Shown here: positions 44,667 to 53,712 of the stretch, piece after piece
How positions within the stretch are numbered: position 1 is the first letter of the stretch
Layout of the letters: each line of letters begins with the position of its first letter
Source of the DNA: Nocardia sp. BMG111209
GTDB taxonomy: Bacteria > Actinomycetota > Actinomycetes > Mycobacteriales > Mycobacteriaceae
Assembly: GCF_000381925.1 (NCBI RefSeq)
Contig: NZ_KB907307.1
Coordinates: 4,526,001 to 4,590,000 of the forward strand
Direction: 5' to 3'
DNA length: 64,000 nucleotides
Notes under the pieces: generated by a model
The model's database searches: none
Seen by the model: the letters and a program-made list of their open reading frames with translations, nothing else
What the model was told of the DNA's origin: nothing
Program-made: the position numbers and the translations under genes

Positions 44667-45992
44667 ATGACAGCGACCAAGGTTTTCGCTGCCCGGTTGA
44701 TGGGCCTGGCGGTATTGGGCCCCGACGGCGAATCCATCGGCCGGCTGCGCGACATCGTGGTCTCGATCCGCTACGACGATCGGCAGCCGCGGGTTCTCGG
44801 CGCCATCGTCGAACTGCCCACCCGGCGGCGGATCTTCGTGCCGATGCTGCGGGTGCAGACCGTCGACCCCGGTGCGGTGACGTTGAACACCGGAACCATC
44901 AGCGTGCGGCGTTTCGAACAGCGGGTCGGCGAGATCCTGGCGATCGCGCAGATCCTGGACTCCACCGTGCAGGTGATCGATCCGGAGCTGCCGCAGCTGA
45001 CCGGTATCGATGTGGTGGTGGTCGACCTCGGCATCGAACAGATCCGCAGCCGCGACTGGGTGGTGTCGCGGGTCGCGGTGCGCGAACATCGCCGGCTCGG
45101 GGTCGGCTTCCGGCGGCGCGGCGAGGTCCACGTCGTGGACTGGGGACAGGTACGCGGCCTCACCATGACCGAACTGGGTCTGCCCGGACAGGGCGTCACC
45201 CAGCTGCTCGAGCAGTTCGAGGGCCTGCGCGCCGCGGATGTGGCGCACCGCCTGCGCGAACTGCCGGACAAGCGCCGGCTCGAGGTCGCCGCGGCCCTCG
45301 ACGACGAACGCCTCGCCGACGTGGTGCAGGAGCTGCCGGAAAGCGATCAGGTCCAGCTGCTCGAGGAGCTCGGCACCGAGCGGGCCGCCGACGTCCTCGA
45401 GGCGATGGATCCCGACGACGCCGCCGACCTGCTCGGTGAACTGTCCCAGACCGAGGCCGAATCCCTGCTGGCACTGATGGATCCGGAGGATTCCGGCCCG
45501 GTGCGCCGCCTGCTGGAACACGCGCCCTATACCGCGGGCGGCCTGATGACCACCGAGGCGGTGGTACTCACCCCGTCCATGACCGTCGCCCAGGCGCTGG
45601 CCCGCATCCGCGATCCCGAACTGACCCCCGCGCTGGCCAGTATGGTTTTCGTGGTGCGGCCACCGACCGCCACTCCCACCGGCCGCTACCTCGGCTGCGT
45701 GCACTTCCAGCAGTTGCTGCGCGAACCGCCGGCGAGTCTGGTCGGCGGCCTGCTCGACAACGGCCTGGCACAGCTGCGGCCGGAGGCCCCGCTTGCCGCG
45801 GTGACCCGCTACTTCGCCACCTACAACCTGGTGTGCGGGCCGGTGGTGGACGCGGAGAATCATCTGCTCGGCGCCGTCACCGTCGACGACGTGCTCGATC
45901 ATCTGCTGCCGGAGGACTGGCGCGAACAGGACGAAGACGAGGCGGACCTGCACGCCACACCCGTGCCGGCCGAGACGGGAGACCGGCCATGA
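44667..45992 (+). CDS. MgtE N-domain / CBS / PRC-barrel protein
   Basis: 441 residues. Two PRC-barrel-like segments (GESIGRLRDIVVSIRYDD near 20-37; IDVVVVDLGIEQIRSRDWVVSRVAV near 115) precede an MgtE intracellular N domain (about 170-285: AADVAHRLRELP, LADVVQELPESDQVQLLEELG, AADVLEAMDPDDAADLLGEL) and two CBS motifs (MTTEAVVLTPSMTVAQALARI; HLLGAVTVDDVLDHLLPED). No MgtE membrane channel is present, so this is a cytosolic sensor-like protein, not a transporter. It probably works with the DUF1003 membrane protein 50 bases downstream. Confidence 0.9.
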   Translation: MTATKVFAARLMGLAVLGPDGESIGRLRDIVVSIRYDDRQPRVLGAIVELPTRRRIFVPMLRVQTVDPGAVTLNTGTISVRRFEQRVGEILAIAQILDSTVQVIDPELPQLTGIDVVVVDLGIEQIRSRDWVVSRVAVREHRRLGVGFRRRGEVHVVDWGQVRGLTMTELGLPGQGVTQLLEQFEGLRAADVAHRLRELPDKRRLEVAAALDDERLADVVQELPESDQVQLLEELGTERAADVLEAMDPDDAADLLGELSQTEAESLLALMDPEDSGPVRRLLEHAPYTAGGLMTTEAVVLTPSMTVAQALARIRDPELTPALASMVFVVRPPTATPTGRYLGCVHFQQLLREPPASLVGGLLDNGLAQLRPEAPLAAVTRYFATYNLVCGPVVDAENHLLGAVTVDDVLDHLLPEDWREQDEDEADLHATPVPAETGDRP

Positions 45993-46041
45993 CCAGTCCG
46001 GACGGAGCCCGTGGGCACCGCTCGCGCCGAGGGGTGCCGGC

Positions 46042-46620
46042 GTGAGCGACCGCTCGACCAAGATCACCGCCCGGCAGCGCCTGGAGACGCCGGTCGAATC
46101 CCGCTTCCGCGGATTCGACTGGGACGCCGAGGCAATGGCGCGCGGCAGCGAGAAGATCGCCCGCTTCCTCGGCACCGGCCGCTATCTGGTGATCCAGACC
46201 GTGATCGTGATCGTCTGGATCGTGCTGAACGTGTTCATCATTGCCCTGCAATGGGATCCGTACCCGTTCATCCTGCTGAACCTGGCCTTCTCCACCCAGG
46301 CCGCCTACGCCGCCCCGCTGATTCTGCTGGCCCAGAACCGCCAGGACAACCGCGACCGCGTCTCGCTCGAGGAGGACCGCGCCCGCGCCGCGCAGACCAA
46401 GGCGGACACCGAATTCCTGGCCCGCGAACTCGCCGCCCTCCGTTTCGCCGTCGGCGAGGTCACCACCCGCGACTACTTCCGTCGCGAACTCGACACCATC
46501 CGTGAATCCTTGGAGCGACTGGAGGCCCTGGCCGCGGGCGACGACGTGAAGGGGAAGAAGGCGAAGAAGCGTGCGGCCCCCAAGCGAGCCACCGATGTGA
46601 CTGTGTCACAAGAGGAGTGA
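46042..46620 (+). CDS. DUF1003 membrane protein
   Basis: 192 residues. Two transmembrane helices (about 48-72 and 78-100: VIVIVWIVLNVFIIAL; FILLNLAFSTQAAYAAPLILL) followed by AQNRQDNRDRVSLEEDR and a coiled-coil C-terminal half with a Lys-rich end (KGKKAKKRAAPKR). This is the DUF1003 pattern. GTG start. The MgtE-N/CBS plus DUF1003 pairing recurs in actinobacteria (from memory). Confidence 0.9.
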   Translation: MSDRSTKITARQRLETPVESRFRGFDWDAEAMARGSEKIARFLGTGRYLVIQTVIVIVWIVLNVFIIALQWDPYPFILLNLAFSTQAAYAAPLILLAQNRQDNRDRVSLEEDRARAAQTKADTEFLARELAALRFAVGEVTTRDYFRRELDTIRESLERLEALAAGDDVKGKKAKKRAAPKRATDVTVSQEE

Positions 46621-46677
46621 GCCGGGCCGATACCGGCGACGCGGCCGCGCCGGTCGGCTGATACCCGGCGGGCCCGG

Positions 46678-47268
46678 TCATCTGCCCGAAACCTCTTGCC
46701 CCACCGTGATTTCCGCGGCGAGGGTGTGCAGGTCGCCGAATGCCCGGTCCAGGTGGACGTCCAGGCTTTCCGAGGGGTCATCGATCCACGCCTGAGCCGC
46801 GTGATGGAAAGCGGCCCAACCGGTTCCGGCGGCCAGTTCGGCGAGCCGGGTGGTGACCCCCCGCTGCCGCAACGCCTCCGCGACGGCCGCGGTGAGTGAC
46901 GCGTTCTTCGTCAGCTCACGTTCCCGCAGCGCGGGTGTCGCGGCGATGACCGCCAGGCGCGGTTCGGAGAACGGGCGGTTCCGCTCGAGGATCCGCCCGG
47001 CCCGCCGGAAAGCCGACAGCAGGATCTCGAACGGCGGCAACCCGTCCGGCGCCTCGGCCACCGCCGCCGTCAGGGTCGCGCGCAGATCGGCTTCACCGTC
47101 GAAGAGCACCTCGCGCTTGTCCGCGAAATGCCGGAAGTAGGTGCGTTCGTTGAGCCCCGCCCGAGCGGCGATCTCGGCGGTGGTGGTCCGGTCGAATCCC
47201 CGCTCCCCGTACAGCTCGAGCGCCGCCTGTTGCAGGCGGCGTCGCGCATCCGCTCCGCTCCGTGGCAT
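46678..47268 (-). CDS. TetR-family regulator of the epimerase gene
   Basis: 196 residues from ATG 47268 (MPRSGADARRRLQQAALELYGERGFDRTTTAEIAARAGLNERTYFRHFADKREVL). The start at 47316 would place the operator inside the gene, so 47268 is preferred. Short C-terminal domain. Divergent from the epimerase gene across a triple-box inverted-repeat operator. Confidence 0.92.
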   Translation of the reverse strand: MPRSGADARRRLQQAALELYGERGFDRTTTAEIAARAGLNERTYFRHFADKREVLFDGEADLRATLTAAVAEAPDGLPPFEILLSAFRRAGRILERNRPFSEPRLAVIAATPALRERELTKNASLTAAVAEALRQRGVTTRLAELAAGTGWAAFHHAAQAWIDDPSESLDVHLDRAFGDLHTLAAEITVGQEVSGR

Positions 47269-47299
47269 CAGCCCACGGTACCGGACTCGTTCGATGGTT

Positions 47300-47364
47300 G
47301 CGCCAGCCACTGACATTACGTGTAGTGTCAGTGACTGGCGCTACTTAGCGCCAGTCACTGACAC
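47300..47364. promoter_or_regulatory. Triple-box operator with perfect 17-bp inverted repeat
   Basis: GTGTCAGTGACTGGCGC (47325-47341) and GCGCCAGTCACTGACAC (47348-47364) form perfect arms around the loop TACTTA. A third copy, GCGCCAGCCACTGACA (47300-47315), matches with one change. All lie between the TetR and epimerase genes, ending 13 bases before the epimerase ATG, so bound repressor would cover its promoter and leader; the transcript could also fold. Confidence 0.8.
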
Positions 47365-47377
47365 AAGAGAGAGTTCC

Positions 47378-48301
47378 ATGCATGTCTTCGTCACCGGCGG
47401 TTCCGGTCTGACCGGCCCCGCGATCGTCACCGAACTGATCGCGGCCGGCCACACCGTCACCGGCCTGGCCCGCTCGGACGCCGCCGCCGCGCGCCTGAGC
47501 TCACTGAACGCCACCCCGCTCCGCGGTTCCCTGGCGGATCTCGACGCCCTGCGCCGCGGCGCGGAGGCCGCCGACGGCGTCGTGCACATGGCCTTCGGCG
47601 GCGATTTCGCCGACCCGGACGACATGATGCGCCGCGACCGGACCGCGATCGAGGCACTCGGGAGCGCCCTGCGCGATTCCGGCAAACCCTTCGTGAGCAC
47701 CTCCGGCACGCTGGTCATGCCACTCGGCCGGGAAACCACCGAACACGACACCCCCGATCCGAACGGCTTGGCGCCCTTCCGGATTCCGGGCGAGACCGCA
47801 TGCCTCGGTTTCGCCGACGAGGGTGTGCGCGCCAGCGTGATCCGCCTCGCCCCGACCGTTCACGGCCCCGGCGATCACGGTTTCATCGGCATGCTCATCG
47901 CCACCGCCCGCCGGACCGGGATCTCCGCCTACGTCGGTGATGGTACGAATCGCTGGCCTGCGGTTCACCGCCTGGACGCGGCGGTTCTGTTCCGCTCGGC
48001 TCTGGAACAGGCACCGGCCGGAAGTGTTCTGCACGGCGTCGCCGAAACCGGCGTCCCTTTCGAGCGTATTGCGACCACGATCGCCCGAGGTCTCGACCTC
48101 CCCGCAGTTTCACTGACCCCGGAGCAGGCCGCAACGCATTTCGTGAGCCCGTTCATGGCAATGGTCTACGGCGCCGACGCCCCGGTATCCGGTTCTTTCA
48201 CGCGAGATCTGCTCGGCTGGAAGCCGATCCAACCGACCCTGCTCGACGACCTCGAGCACGGCGACTATCTCACTGTTGCCCAACCGTACGGAGCGCACTG
48301 A
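47378..48301 (+). CDS. NAD-dependent epimerase/dehydratase-family protein (extended SDR)
   Basis: 307 residues. MHVFVTGGSGLTGPAIVTELIAAGH gives the GxxGxxG Rossmann motif (7-13), followed by SLADLDALRRGAEAADGVVHMAF and VIRLAPTVHGPGDHGF. The canonical YxxxK is not obvious: the segment after STSGTLVMPLG lacks it, so this may be an atypical reductase or NmrA-like sensor rather than a sugar epimerase. Expression is presumably induced when the divergent TetR protein releases the operator. Confidence 0.87.
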   Translation: MHVFVTGGSGLTGPAIVTELIAAGHTVTGLARSDAAAARLSSLNATPLRGSLADLDALRRGAEAADGVVHMAFGGDFADPDDMMRRDRTAIEALGSALRDSGKPFVSTSGTLVMPLGRETTEHDTPDPNGLAPFRIPGETACLGFADEGVRASVIRLAPTVHGPGDHGFIGMLIATARRTGISAYVGDGTNRWPAVHRLDAAVLFRSALEQAPAGSVLHGVAETGVPFERIATTIARGLDLPAVSLTPEQAATHFVSPFMAMVYGADAPVSGSFTRDLLGWKPIQPTLLDDLEHGDYLTVAQPYGAH

Positions 48302-48770
48302 ACGCATGCGGCGTATCGGCAACGAAATCGGTTCTACGCCAGTATGAATGCTTTACACGGCCATGGTCTCGAGTGCTTGCGGCAGGAGGCGGCTCCGTCG
48401 CACCGAGGAGATGGCCGGTGCTGAACCACCGTGGCGCTGTGGCCGAGCGAGCTCGCGGGCCGATCGGTTTGGGCGGCCGGAACAAGGTCGTGCTGCCGTC
48501 GCAGCACACAGTCGGCGGCGGCCGCGGCCAGGATCACCGTCAACTGGATCGAGTAGTCGGATGGGCATCGGAGTGTGGCACCTCCCGGTGTTGCCGATGT
48601 GGCGACAGAGCTGGATTGCGGCGGAAACAGATCGGCCACATCGCATTTCATAGACGCGGTATCCAGGCCCCGGAAATGTGACCACGCGGCAGAGTCGAGG
48701 AGGACCGTCGATGATGACATGCCGATATCCGCCTCCGTCTGGTGACGGGGCGGTCGGCGGGGGCAGGTTG
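48302..48770. other. Region between epimerase and HNH genes
   Basis: 469 bases. Apart from the suspected PIN-toxin remnant on the minus strand (next entry), nothing convincing was found. The composition is mixed and less G/C-biased at codon third positions than neighbouring genes. Confidence 0.4.
48334..48720 (-). pseudogene. Possible decayed VapC/PIN-domain toxin
   Basis: An open frame of 128 codons begins MSSSTVLLDSAAWSHFRGLD, very like the N terminus of VapC toxins (LLD catalytic Asp). A later SIQLTVILAAAAADCVL recalls the DLLIAAAA motif but lacks its Asp. The rest (QSSSVATSATPGGATLRCP and the Pro/Arg/Cys-rich tail) does not resemble a PIN domain, so internal frameshifts or decay are suspected. 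No antitoxin gene is adjacent. Confidence 0.3.
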
Positions 48771-50234
48771 TCAGCCCGGTTGTCGGTACTCGGGTTCTTT
48801 TGTGTGCGTCAGATATTCGCCGGGATGATGATATTTGTTGACGCGCGGCCGCCGGGCCGGATCAATATGGACCGGCGGGATCCATTGTGTACGTCCAGCA
48901 TTGGCGTGGTCGCCCGGAACGGTGGTGGTATGCCATCCGGTGAGATGCGTTCCGGCTTGCTGGTGGTGGGGCTCGCAGACGAAAGTAAGCTGGTCGGCGT
49001 CGGTGGCGCCGCCGGCGGACCATTCGGTGCGATGGTGTACCTGGCAAAGGTATCCGGGTTTGGTGCAGCCGGGGAAGGTGCACCCGATGTCGCGGGCGTG
49101 CAGCACGATCCGTTGATCGGCGGTGGCGATGCGTTTGCTGCGGCCGAGGTAGAGGGGACGCCCGTCACTGTCGTCGAACAGGGCAAGATAGTGGTGGGCG
49201 TGGGACGCCAGGCGCAGGGCGTCGCCGACCGAGATGACCGCGCCGCCGCCGGTGGCCACGGCGGGACCGGCGATCCGGGGCAGTGGACCATCTGGGATCG
49301 CCTGTGCGACAGCGTCTTCCAGCTCTCGTAGGGTCATCGAGACGATCACGGTGACCGGCAGACCACGATGCTGACCGAGGCGCCCGGAGGCGATACTGTC
49401 ACGCAGGACGGCTTTGATCGCATCATGTTGTCGCTGCGCGGCGTTCCGGGTGTCGCGTTGTGCGGCAGCCTCATCCGGGTCACCCTCGACGATGGGGGTG
49501 GTGTCGTCGGGGTTCAGGAGTCCAGGCTTCGCATATTTGGCGAAAATGGCCTCGAGGTAGGCGCGTACCTCGGGGTCCACGGTGGCGGTGCATGTCGACA
49601 TAAGGTCCGGGCCTTGGCGGCCCATGGTGAAGGCGCGGCGGCGGGCACGATCCGTGTCGGTGAACGTACCGTCTGGGTTGATCAGGGCTTCGAGTTTGTC
49701 GGCGACCTTGCGCAGCTGGTCCGGACGGAGCTCGCGGGCGTTCTCGGCGAGCATCACCTCGGCGTCGGCGCGGGTCGCAACATCGACGGTGACGGGGAGA
49801 TGATGGAGGACGTCGCGAATAATTTTCACGTGGGTCGGCGCGATGGCTCCCTCACGGTAGGCGGTGGCCGTCGCAGGCAAAGGTGGAGCGAGGGTGTCGC
49901 CGGTGAGGCCGGTGTGGTGGGCGAGGTCGTCGGCGGTGCGCCAGCGGGCGCGGGCCTCGGCGGGGGTGATACGCAGACTGTCGGCGAGGGTGTCGACGAG
50001 GTTGTCGGCCGCGAATTCGGTGCTGGACCATTGTTCGTGCATCTGCGCGATCCATTGCAGCCCGGCGGCGGGCAACATCCGGACAATGGTTTCGACGCGG
50101 CGGATCAGGGTGAGCCGGTCACGATTGGACAGGGCCTGGGTCGGCATGGCGGAGACCTGGGCCGCGGCGATCTCCAACGCGCACAGGGCGGCTTCGGTGG
50201 AGGGATCACTGACGCACTCGGGTCTCGAACGCAT
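48771..50234 (-). CDS. DUF222 / HNH endonuclease-domain protein (13E12 family)
   Basis: 487 residues. The N-terminal two-thirds is DUF222: helical, with ADDLAHHTGLTGDTLAPPLPATATAYREGAIAPTHVKII and the Arg/Asp-rich MSTCTATVDPEVRAYLEAIFA. An HNH nuclease fold follows at about 385-430: CTFPGC, CQVHHRTEWSAGG, TDADQLTFVCEPHH. This multicopy mycolata family corresponds to the REP13E12 repeats of M. tuberculosis, where a copy is the attachment target of prophage phiRv1. Native function is unclear. It appears full length. Confidence 0.92.
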   Translation of the reverse strand: MRSRPECVSDPSTEAALCALEIAAAQVSAMPTQALSNRDRLTLIRRVETIVRMLPAAGLQWIAQMHEQWSSTEFAADNLVDTLADSLRITPAEARARWRTADDLAHHTGLTGDTLAPPLPATATAYREGAIAPTHVKIIRDVLHHLPVTVDVATRADAEVMLAENARELRPDQLRKVADKLEALINPDGTFTDTDRARRRAFTMGRQGPDLMSTCTATVDPEVRAYLEAIFAKYAKPGLLNPDDTTPIVEGDPDEAAAQRDTRNAAQRQHDAIKAVLRDSIASGRLGQHRGLPVTVIVSMTLRELEDAVAQAIPDGPLPRIAGPAVATGGGAVISVGDALRLASHAHHYLALFDDSDGRPLYLGRSKRIATADQRIVLHARDIGCTFPGCTKPGYLCQVHHRTEWSAGGATDADQLTFVCEPHHQQAGTHLTGWHTTTVPGDHANAGRTQWIPPVHIDPARRPRVNKYHHPGEYLTHTKEPEYRQPG

Positions 50235-50344
50235 GTTCCCATAATACCGCCCCGCAAACTCGACACGCTAGCGAAAAGTCCCCTCTACCAGCACAATCGG
50301 GCGTGTCACGCACCCTTTGCACAGGCACGGCATCCATCGGAGGC

Positions 50345-50374
50345 TTGACCCTAATATGATTAGGTTTTAACCTA
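50345..50374 (+). promoter_or_regulatory. Promoter and operator of the tetR-hydrolase operon
   Basis: TTGACC (50345-50350), 17 bases, TAACCT (50368-50373). A 14-bp palindrome TAGGTT-TT-AACCTA (50361-50374) covers the -10, as expected for an autorepressed TetR gene starting at 50396. Confidence 0.6.
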
Positions 50375-50395
50375 TGAATCGTAAGAAGGAGGGTC

Positions 50396-50986
50396 ATGTC
50401 TCCCCGATCCGGGTTGACCACCGAGCGGGTGGTGCGGGCTGCGGCCGAGGTGGCGGATGAGATCGGTTTCGACAAGTTGACGTTGTCGGCGGTCGCTCGG
50501 CATTTCGGTGTGAAGGATCCGAGTCTGTATGTGCACGTGCGCAATCTGCACGATCTGCGGGTTCGGGTGGCGCTGCTGGCCAGTGCGGAGTTGAACGATC
50601 GGATCGGGGTGGCGGTGGCGGGGCGGTCCGGGAAGGAGGCGCTGGTGGCGTTCGCGGGGGCCTATCGGGCTTATGTGCTGGAATATCCGCAGCGGTATGC
50701 GGCGACGCAGATCCGGATGGATCCGGCCGAGGTGGCGGGGGATCCGGCGCTGGTGCGCAGTGTCGAGTTGACCTCGTCGGTGTTGCGGGGGTACGGGCTC
50801 GGTACCGACGCGGGGTTGGATGCGGCTCGGTTGTTGCGCAGTACTTTTCACGGATTCGCGACGCTGGAGGCGGCGGGTGGGTTCGCGCATTCGCGGTCCA
50901 CGGACGATTCGTGGCCACGCATTCTCGACGCGTTGGATCTGACGTTGTCGAATTGGCCTGTCTACGGAGAGAAGGACGACCGATGA
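50396..50986 (+). CDS. TetR-family regulator (WHG-type C terminus)
   Basis: 196 residues. HTH: VVRAAAEVADEIGFDKLTLSAVARHFGVKDPSLYVHVRNLHDLRVRVA (about 12-59). The C-terminal domain (YRAYVLEYPQRYAATQ ... STFHGFATLEAAGGF) is the TetR_C/WHG type. AGGAGG just upstream. Its stop overlaps the following hydrolase ATG (ATGA), and its own promoter carries a palindrome, so it is an autoregulated first gene of the operon. Confidence 0.93.
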   Translation: MSPRSGLTTERVVRAAAEVADEIGFDKLTLSAVARHFGVKDPSLYVHVRNLHDLRVRVALLASAELNDRIGVAVAGRSGKEALVAFAGAYRAYVLEYPQRYAATQIRMDPAEVAGDPALVRSVELTSSVLRGYGLGTDAGLDAARLLRSTFHGFATLEAAGGFAHSRSTDDSWPRILDALDLTLSNWPVYGEKDDR

Positions 50987-51816
50987 GATCGGGATTTCTG
51001 CGCGTGCCCGGGGCCGCGCTGTACTACGAGGTGGGCGGGGAAGGGCCTGTGCTACTGGTGATTCCGGGAGGCGGCGGGGATGCCGGGGCGGCCGACGGGA
51101 TCGCGGCGGTGTTGCGGCGGCGGTTCACGGTTGTCACCTTCGATGCGCGGGGGTATTCGCGCAGCGCGCTCGACAGCGGGGTGCCGGAGGATCAGTTCGT
51201 CGCGGTGCAGAGTGACGATGCCGTTCGGCTGCTGGCGCATTTCGGCGCCGAGCCCGCGTATGTCGTGGGGGTGAGCAACGGGGCGATCGTGGGGCTGGAT
51301 CTGCTCGCGCGGCATCCGGAGCGGGTGCGTGGGCTCGTTGCGCACGAACCGCCTTGTTTCGCAGTGCTTCCCGATGCCGAGGAGCAGCGCGCGATGGTCG
51401 ACGAGGTGGTGCGGTTGCTCCATGCCGAGGGGCCTGCGGCGGCGGGGGCGCGGTTCTTCGCCGGGATCGGCGGGGCCATGAAGATGTTGCCGGAAACGGG
51501 TGATCTGCCGGTGCGGGAGGTGGAGCGGCGGGAGCGCGGTGCGGGGAACGCGCCGATCATGCTGGCGCACGAATTGCGCGAATTCATCTCGTATGTACCG
51601 GATTACGCGGCGCTGGCGCCGGTGGCCGATCGGCTGACGCTGGCCGCCGGGCGGGAGACGCGGGGGTGTCTGCCGTATCGTCCGGCGGTCGAGATCGCGC
51701 GCCGGCTCGGGCTCACGGTCGCCGAGTTCCCGGGGGCGCACAACGGAATGACCACCGATGCGGTCGAATTCGCCGAGGCGATCGCCGAGGCGCTGTCCAC
51801 GGCGGTCGAGGCGTGA
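50983..51816 (+). CDS. Alpha/beta hydrolase
   Basis: 277 residues. Oxyanion region VLLVIPGGGGDAGA, VTFDARGYSRS, nucleophile GVSNGA (Ser near 97) and a late GAHNGM (His near 250). Pattern of small esterases or C-C hydrolases. It is translationally coupled to the TetR gene, and an LLM oxidoreductase follows after 13 bases, suggesting joint breakdown of one compound. Confidence 0.88.
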   Translation: MRSGFLRVPGAALYYEVGGEGPVLLVIPGGGGDAGAADGIAAVLRRRFTVVTFDARGYSRSALDSGVPEDQFVAVQSDDAVRLLAHFGAEPAYVVGVSNGAIVGLDLLARHPERVRGLVAHEPPCFAVLPDAEEQRAMVDEVVRLLHAEGPAAAGARFFAGIGGAMKMLPETGDLPVREVERRERGAGNAPIMLAHELREFISYVPDYAALAPVADRLTLAAGRETRGCLPYRPAVEIARRLGLTVAEFPGAHNGMTTDAVEFAEAIAEALSTAVEA

Positions 51817-51829
51817 GGGCGGTACGCGG

Positions 51830-52687
51830 GTGAAGTTCTACATCAGCACCGGATTCCTGGACACCCGGGAAACCGTCGAGATCGCCAGGGCGGCGGACGA
51901 TCTGGGGTACGACGGGCTCGGGGTGCCCGATCATGTGGTCAACTTCGAGCAGTTGACGACGCCGTATCCGTATACGCGGTCGGGGCGGCCGCGCTGGGAA
52001 CCGTTCTCCGACTGGCCGGATCCGTGGGTGCTCATCGGCGCGCTCGCGCAGGTGACCACGCGGCTGCGGTTCGTGACCACGGTTTATGTTGCGGCACTGC
52101 GGGATCCGTATTCGGCGGCGAAGGCGATCGGGACCGCGGCACTGCTGTCCGGCGGCCGGGTGGAGCTCGGAATCGGGGTCGGGTGGTGCAAGGACGAATT
52201 CGATCTGCTGGGAGCCGCTTTCGCGCAGCGGGGAAAGCGGTCGGAGGAGATGATCGAACTGATGCGGCGGTTGTGGGAGCCGGGGTGGACGGAGTTCGAG
52301 GGCGAGTTCTACCGCACGCCGAAACTGGAGATGACGCCCTCGCCGCCGCCCGTGCCGATCCTCGTCGGCGGGCTCAGCGATGCGGCGTTGCGGCGGGCCG
52401 CGCGGTACGACGGGTGGGTCGGGGATCTGCTCGGGATCGGCGAGGCGATCGCGGCGGCGGCCCGGCTGCGTGAATTACGTTCGGCCGCCGGGAAATCCAT
52501 GGACGGGTTCACCGTGCTGGTGCCGTTGTCGGATGCGATCACCCCGGCGGATTATGCGCGCGCGGAACAGGGCGGGGTCACGCACGTCCTGACCATGCCG
52601 TGGATGTTCTACTCCGGGCCGGAGGCGAGTCTCGCCGACAAGCTCCGCGATATGGCGCGGTTCCGGCGGGACCTGGGACTCGACTGA
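51830..52687 (+). CDS. LLM-class F420-dependent oxidoreductase
   Basis: 285 residues, GTG start. KFYISTGFLDTRETVEIARAADDLGYDGLGVPDHVV, LRFVTTVYVAALRDPYSAAKAIGTAALLSGGRVELGIGVGWCKDEFDLLG and ILVGGLSDAALRRAARYDGWVGD are the TIGR03619-like pattern of F420-dependent luciferase-like enzymes. Third gene of the TetR operon. Substrate unknown. Confidence 0.91.
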   Translation: MKFYISTGFLDTRETVEIARAADDLGYDGLGVPDHVVNFEQLTTPYPYTRSGRPRWEPFSDWPDPWVLIGALAQVTTRLRFVTTVYVAALRDPYSAAKAIGTAALLSGGRVELGIGVGWCKDEFDLLGAAFAQRGKRSEEMIELMRRLWEPGWTEFEGEFYRTPKLEMTPSPPPVPILVGGLSDAALRRAARYDGWVGDLLGIGEAIAAAARLRELRSAAGKSMDGFTVLVPLSDAITPADYARAEQGGVTHVLTMPWMFYSGPEASLADKLRDMARFRRDLGLD

Positions 52688-52707
52688 AACGAGTTTCATC
52701 AACGCCG

Positions 52708-52737
52708 TTGACAGAACGGCCCGCGGACGCTCAGGAT
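52708..52737 (+). promoter_or_regulatory. Candidate promoter of the 6PGDH-like gene
   Basis: Consensus TTGACA at 52708-52713, 18 bases, then CAGGAT at 52732-52737. The -35 is perfect, the -10 poor. Confidence 0.35.
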
Positions 52738-52790
52738 GATGTGGGCGTGATCACCGCCGTCCCCGCGTGGACCGGACAGGAGCACTCGAC

Positions 52791-53666
52791 ATGACAACTG
52801 GGACAACGGCATCGGCCTCGGGGACCACACTGCGCGCGGGCGTGGTCGGGCTCGGGATGATCGGCGGCGGCGTGGCGGTGAGCCTGGCGCGGCGCGGGCG
52901 GATTCCCACCGTGTACGACGTGCGGCCGGGGATCTCGGATTCGCTCGAGGGGGTCCCGGCCCAGGTGGCGACGCTCGCCGAGGTGGCGCGCGACAGCGAG
53001 GTGGTCCTGGTCGCGGTGCTCGACGCGGATCAGGCGCGGGCCGTGCTGACCGGGGCGGACGGGTTGCTGGCGGCGGCGCGTCCGGGGCTGGTGGTCGCAC
53101 TGTTGTCGACGGTCGCCCTCGGGGAGGTGCGGGAGCTGGCCGCCATCTGCGCGGCGGCCGGCGTGGACTTCCTGGACGCCGGGGTGACCGGTGGTACCGC
53201 GGCGGCGCAGAACGGGCTGACCGTGCTGGTGGGCGGGCCGGCCGAGACCGTCGACCGGGCCCGGCCGGTGCTGGACGATTTCGCCAAGCGGGTCGTGTAC
53301 TGCGGTGCACTCGGCACCGGAATGACGATGAAGCTGGCGCGTAACGCGCTGACCTATTCCGTGTGGGCGGCGGTGCGGGAATCGGCGCTCATCGCCACCG
53401 CCGGTGGTATCTCGCTGTCGCGGCTGCTGGAGGTGGTCAGCGATACCGACGGGGGTGCGGCGCCGCTGACGCTGTTGCAGGTGCACGCCGCGGGAATCAC
53501 CGTGCCCGAGGAGCGGGTCGCCTCGGCGGATCTGCTGGCGCAGAAGGATCTCGCCGCGGTGCAGGAATTCGCCGCGAGCGCCGGGATCGAGGTGCCGATC
53601 GTCGCCGCGGCGCGGCCGCACATGCGCGCGGTGTACAGCGGCGAACTGCCGTCCCGGCCCGCCTGA
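52791..53666 (+). CDS. NAD(P)-binding dehydrogenase, 3-hydroxyisobutyrate/6PGDH-like
   Basis: 291 residues. Rossmann motif GVVGLGMIGGGVA (about 17-29), DAGVTGGTAAAQNG (substrate loop, about 137-150), and GTGMTMKLARN with the family's catalytic Lys near 185. The C-terminal helical domain contains LAQKDLAAVQEFA. Beta-hydroxyacid dehydrogenases oxidise small hydroxy acids to aldehydes or ketones. It lies upstream of a carboxymuconolactone decarboxylase-like gene by 46 bases. Confidence 0.9.
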   Translation: MTTGTTASASGTTLRAGVVGLGMIGGGVAVSLARRGRIPTVYDVRPGISDSLEGVPAQVATLAEVARDSEVVLVAVLDADQARAVLTGADGLLAAARPGLVVALLSTVALGEVRELAAICAAAGVDFLDAGVTGGTAAAQNGLTVLVGGPAETVDRARPVLDDFAKRVVYCGALGTGMTMKLARNALTYSVWAAVRESALIATAGGISLSRLLEVVSDTDGGAAPLTLLQVHAAGITVPEERVASADLLAQKDLAAVQEFAASAGIEVPIVAAARPHMRAVYSGELPSRPA

Positions 53667-53712
53667 CGCGGGTCGCGAGAATCCTTGTCCCCGAATCGGA
53701 ACGGAGAATGTC

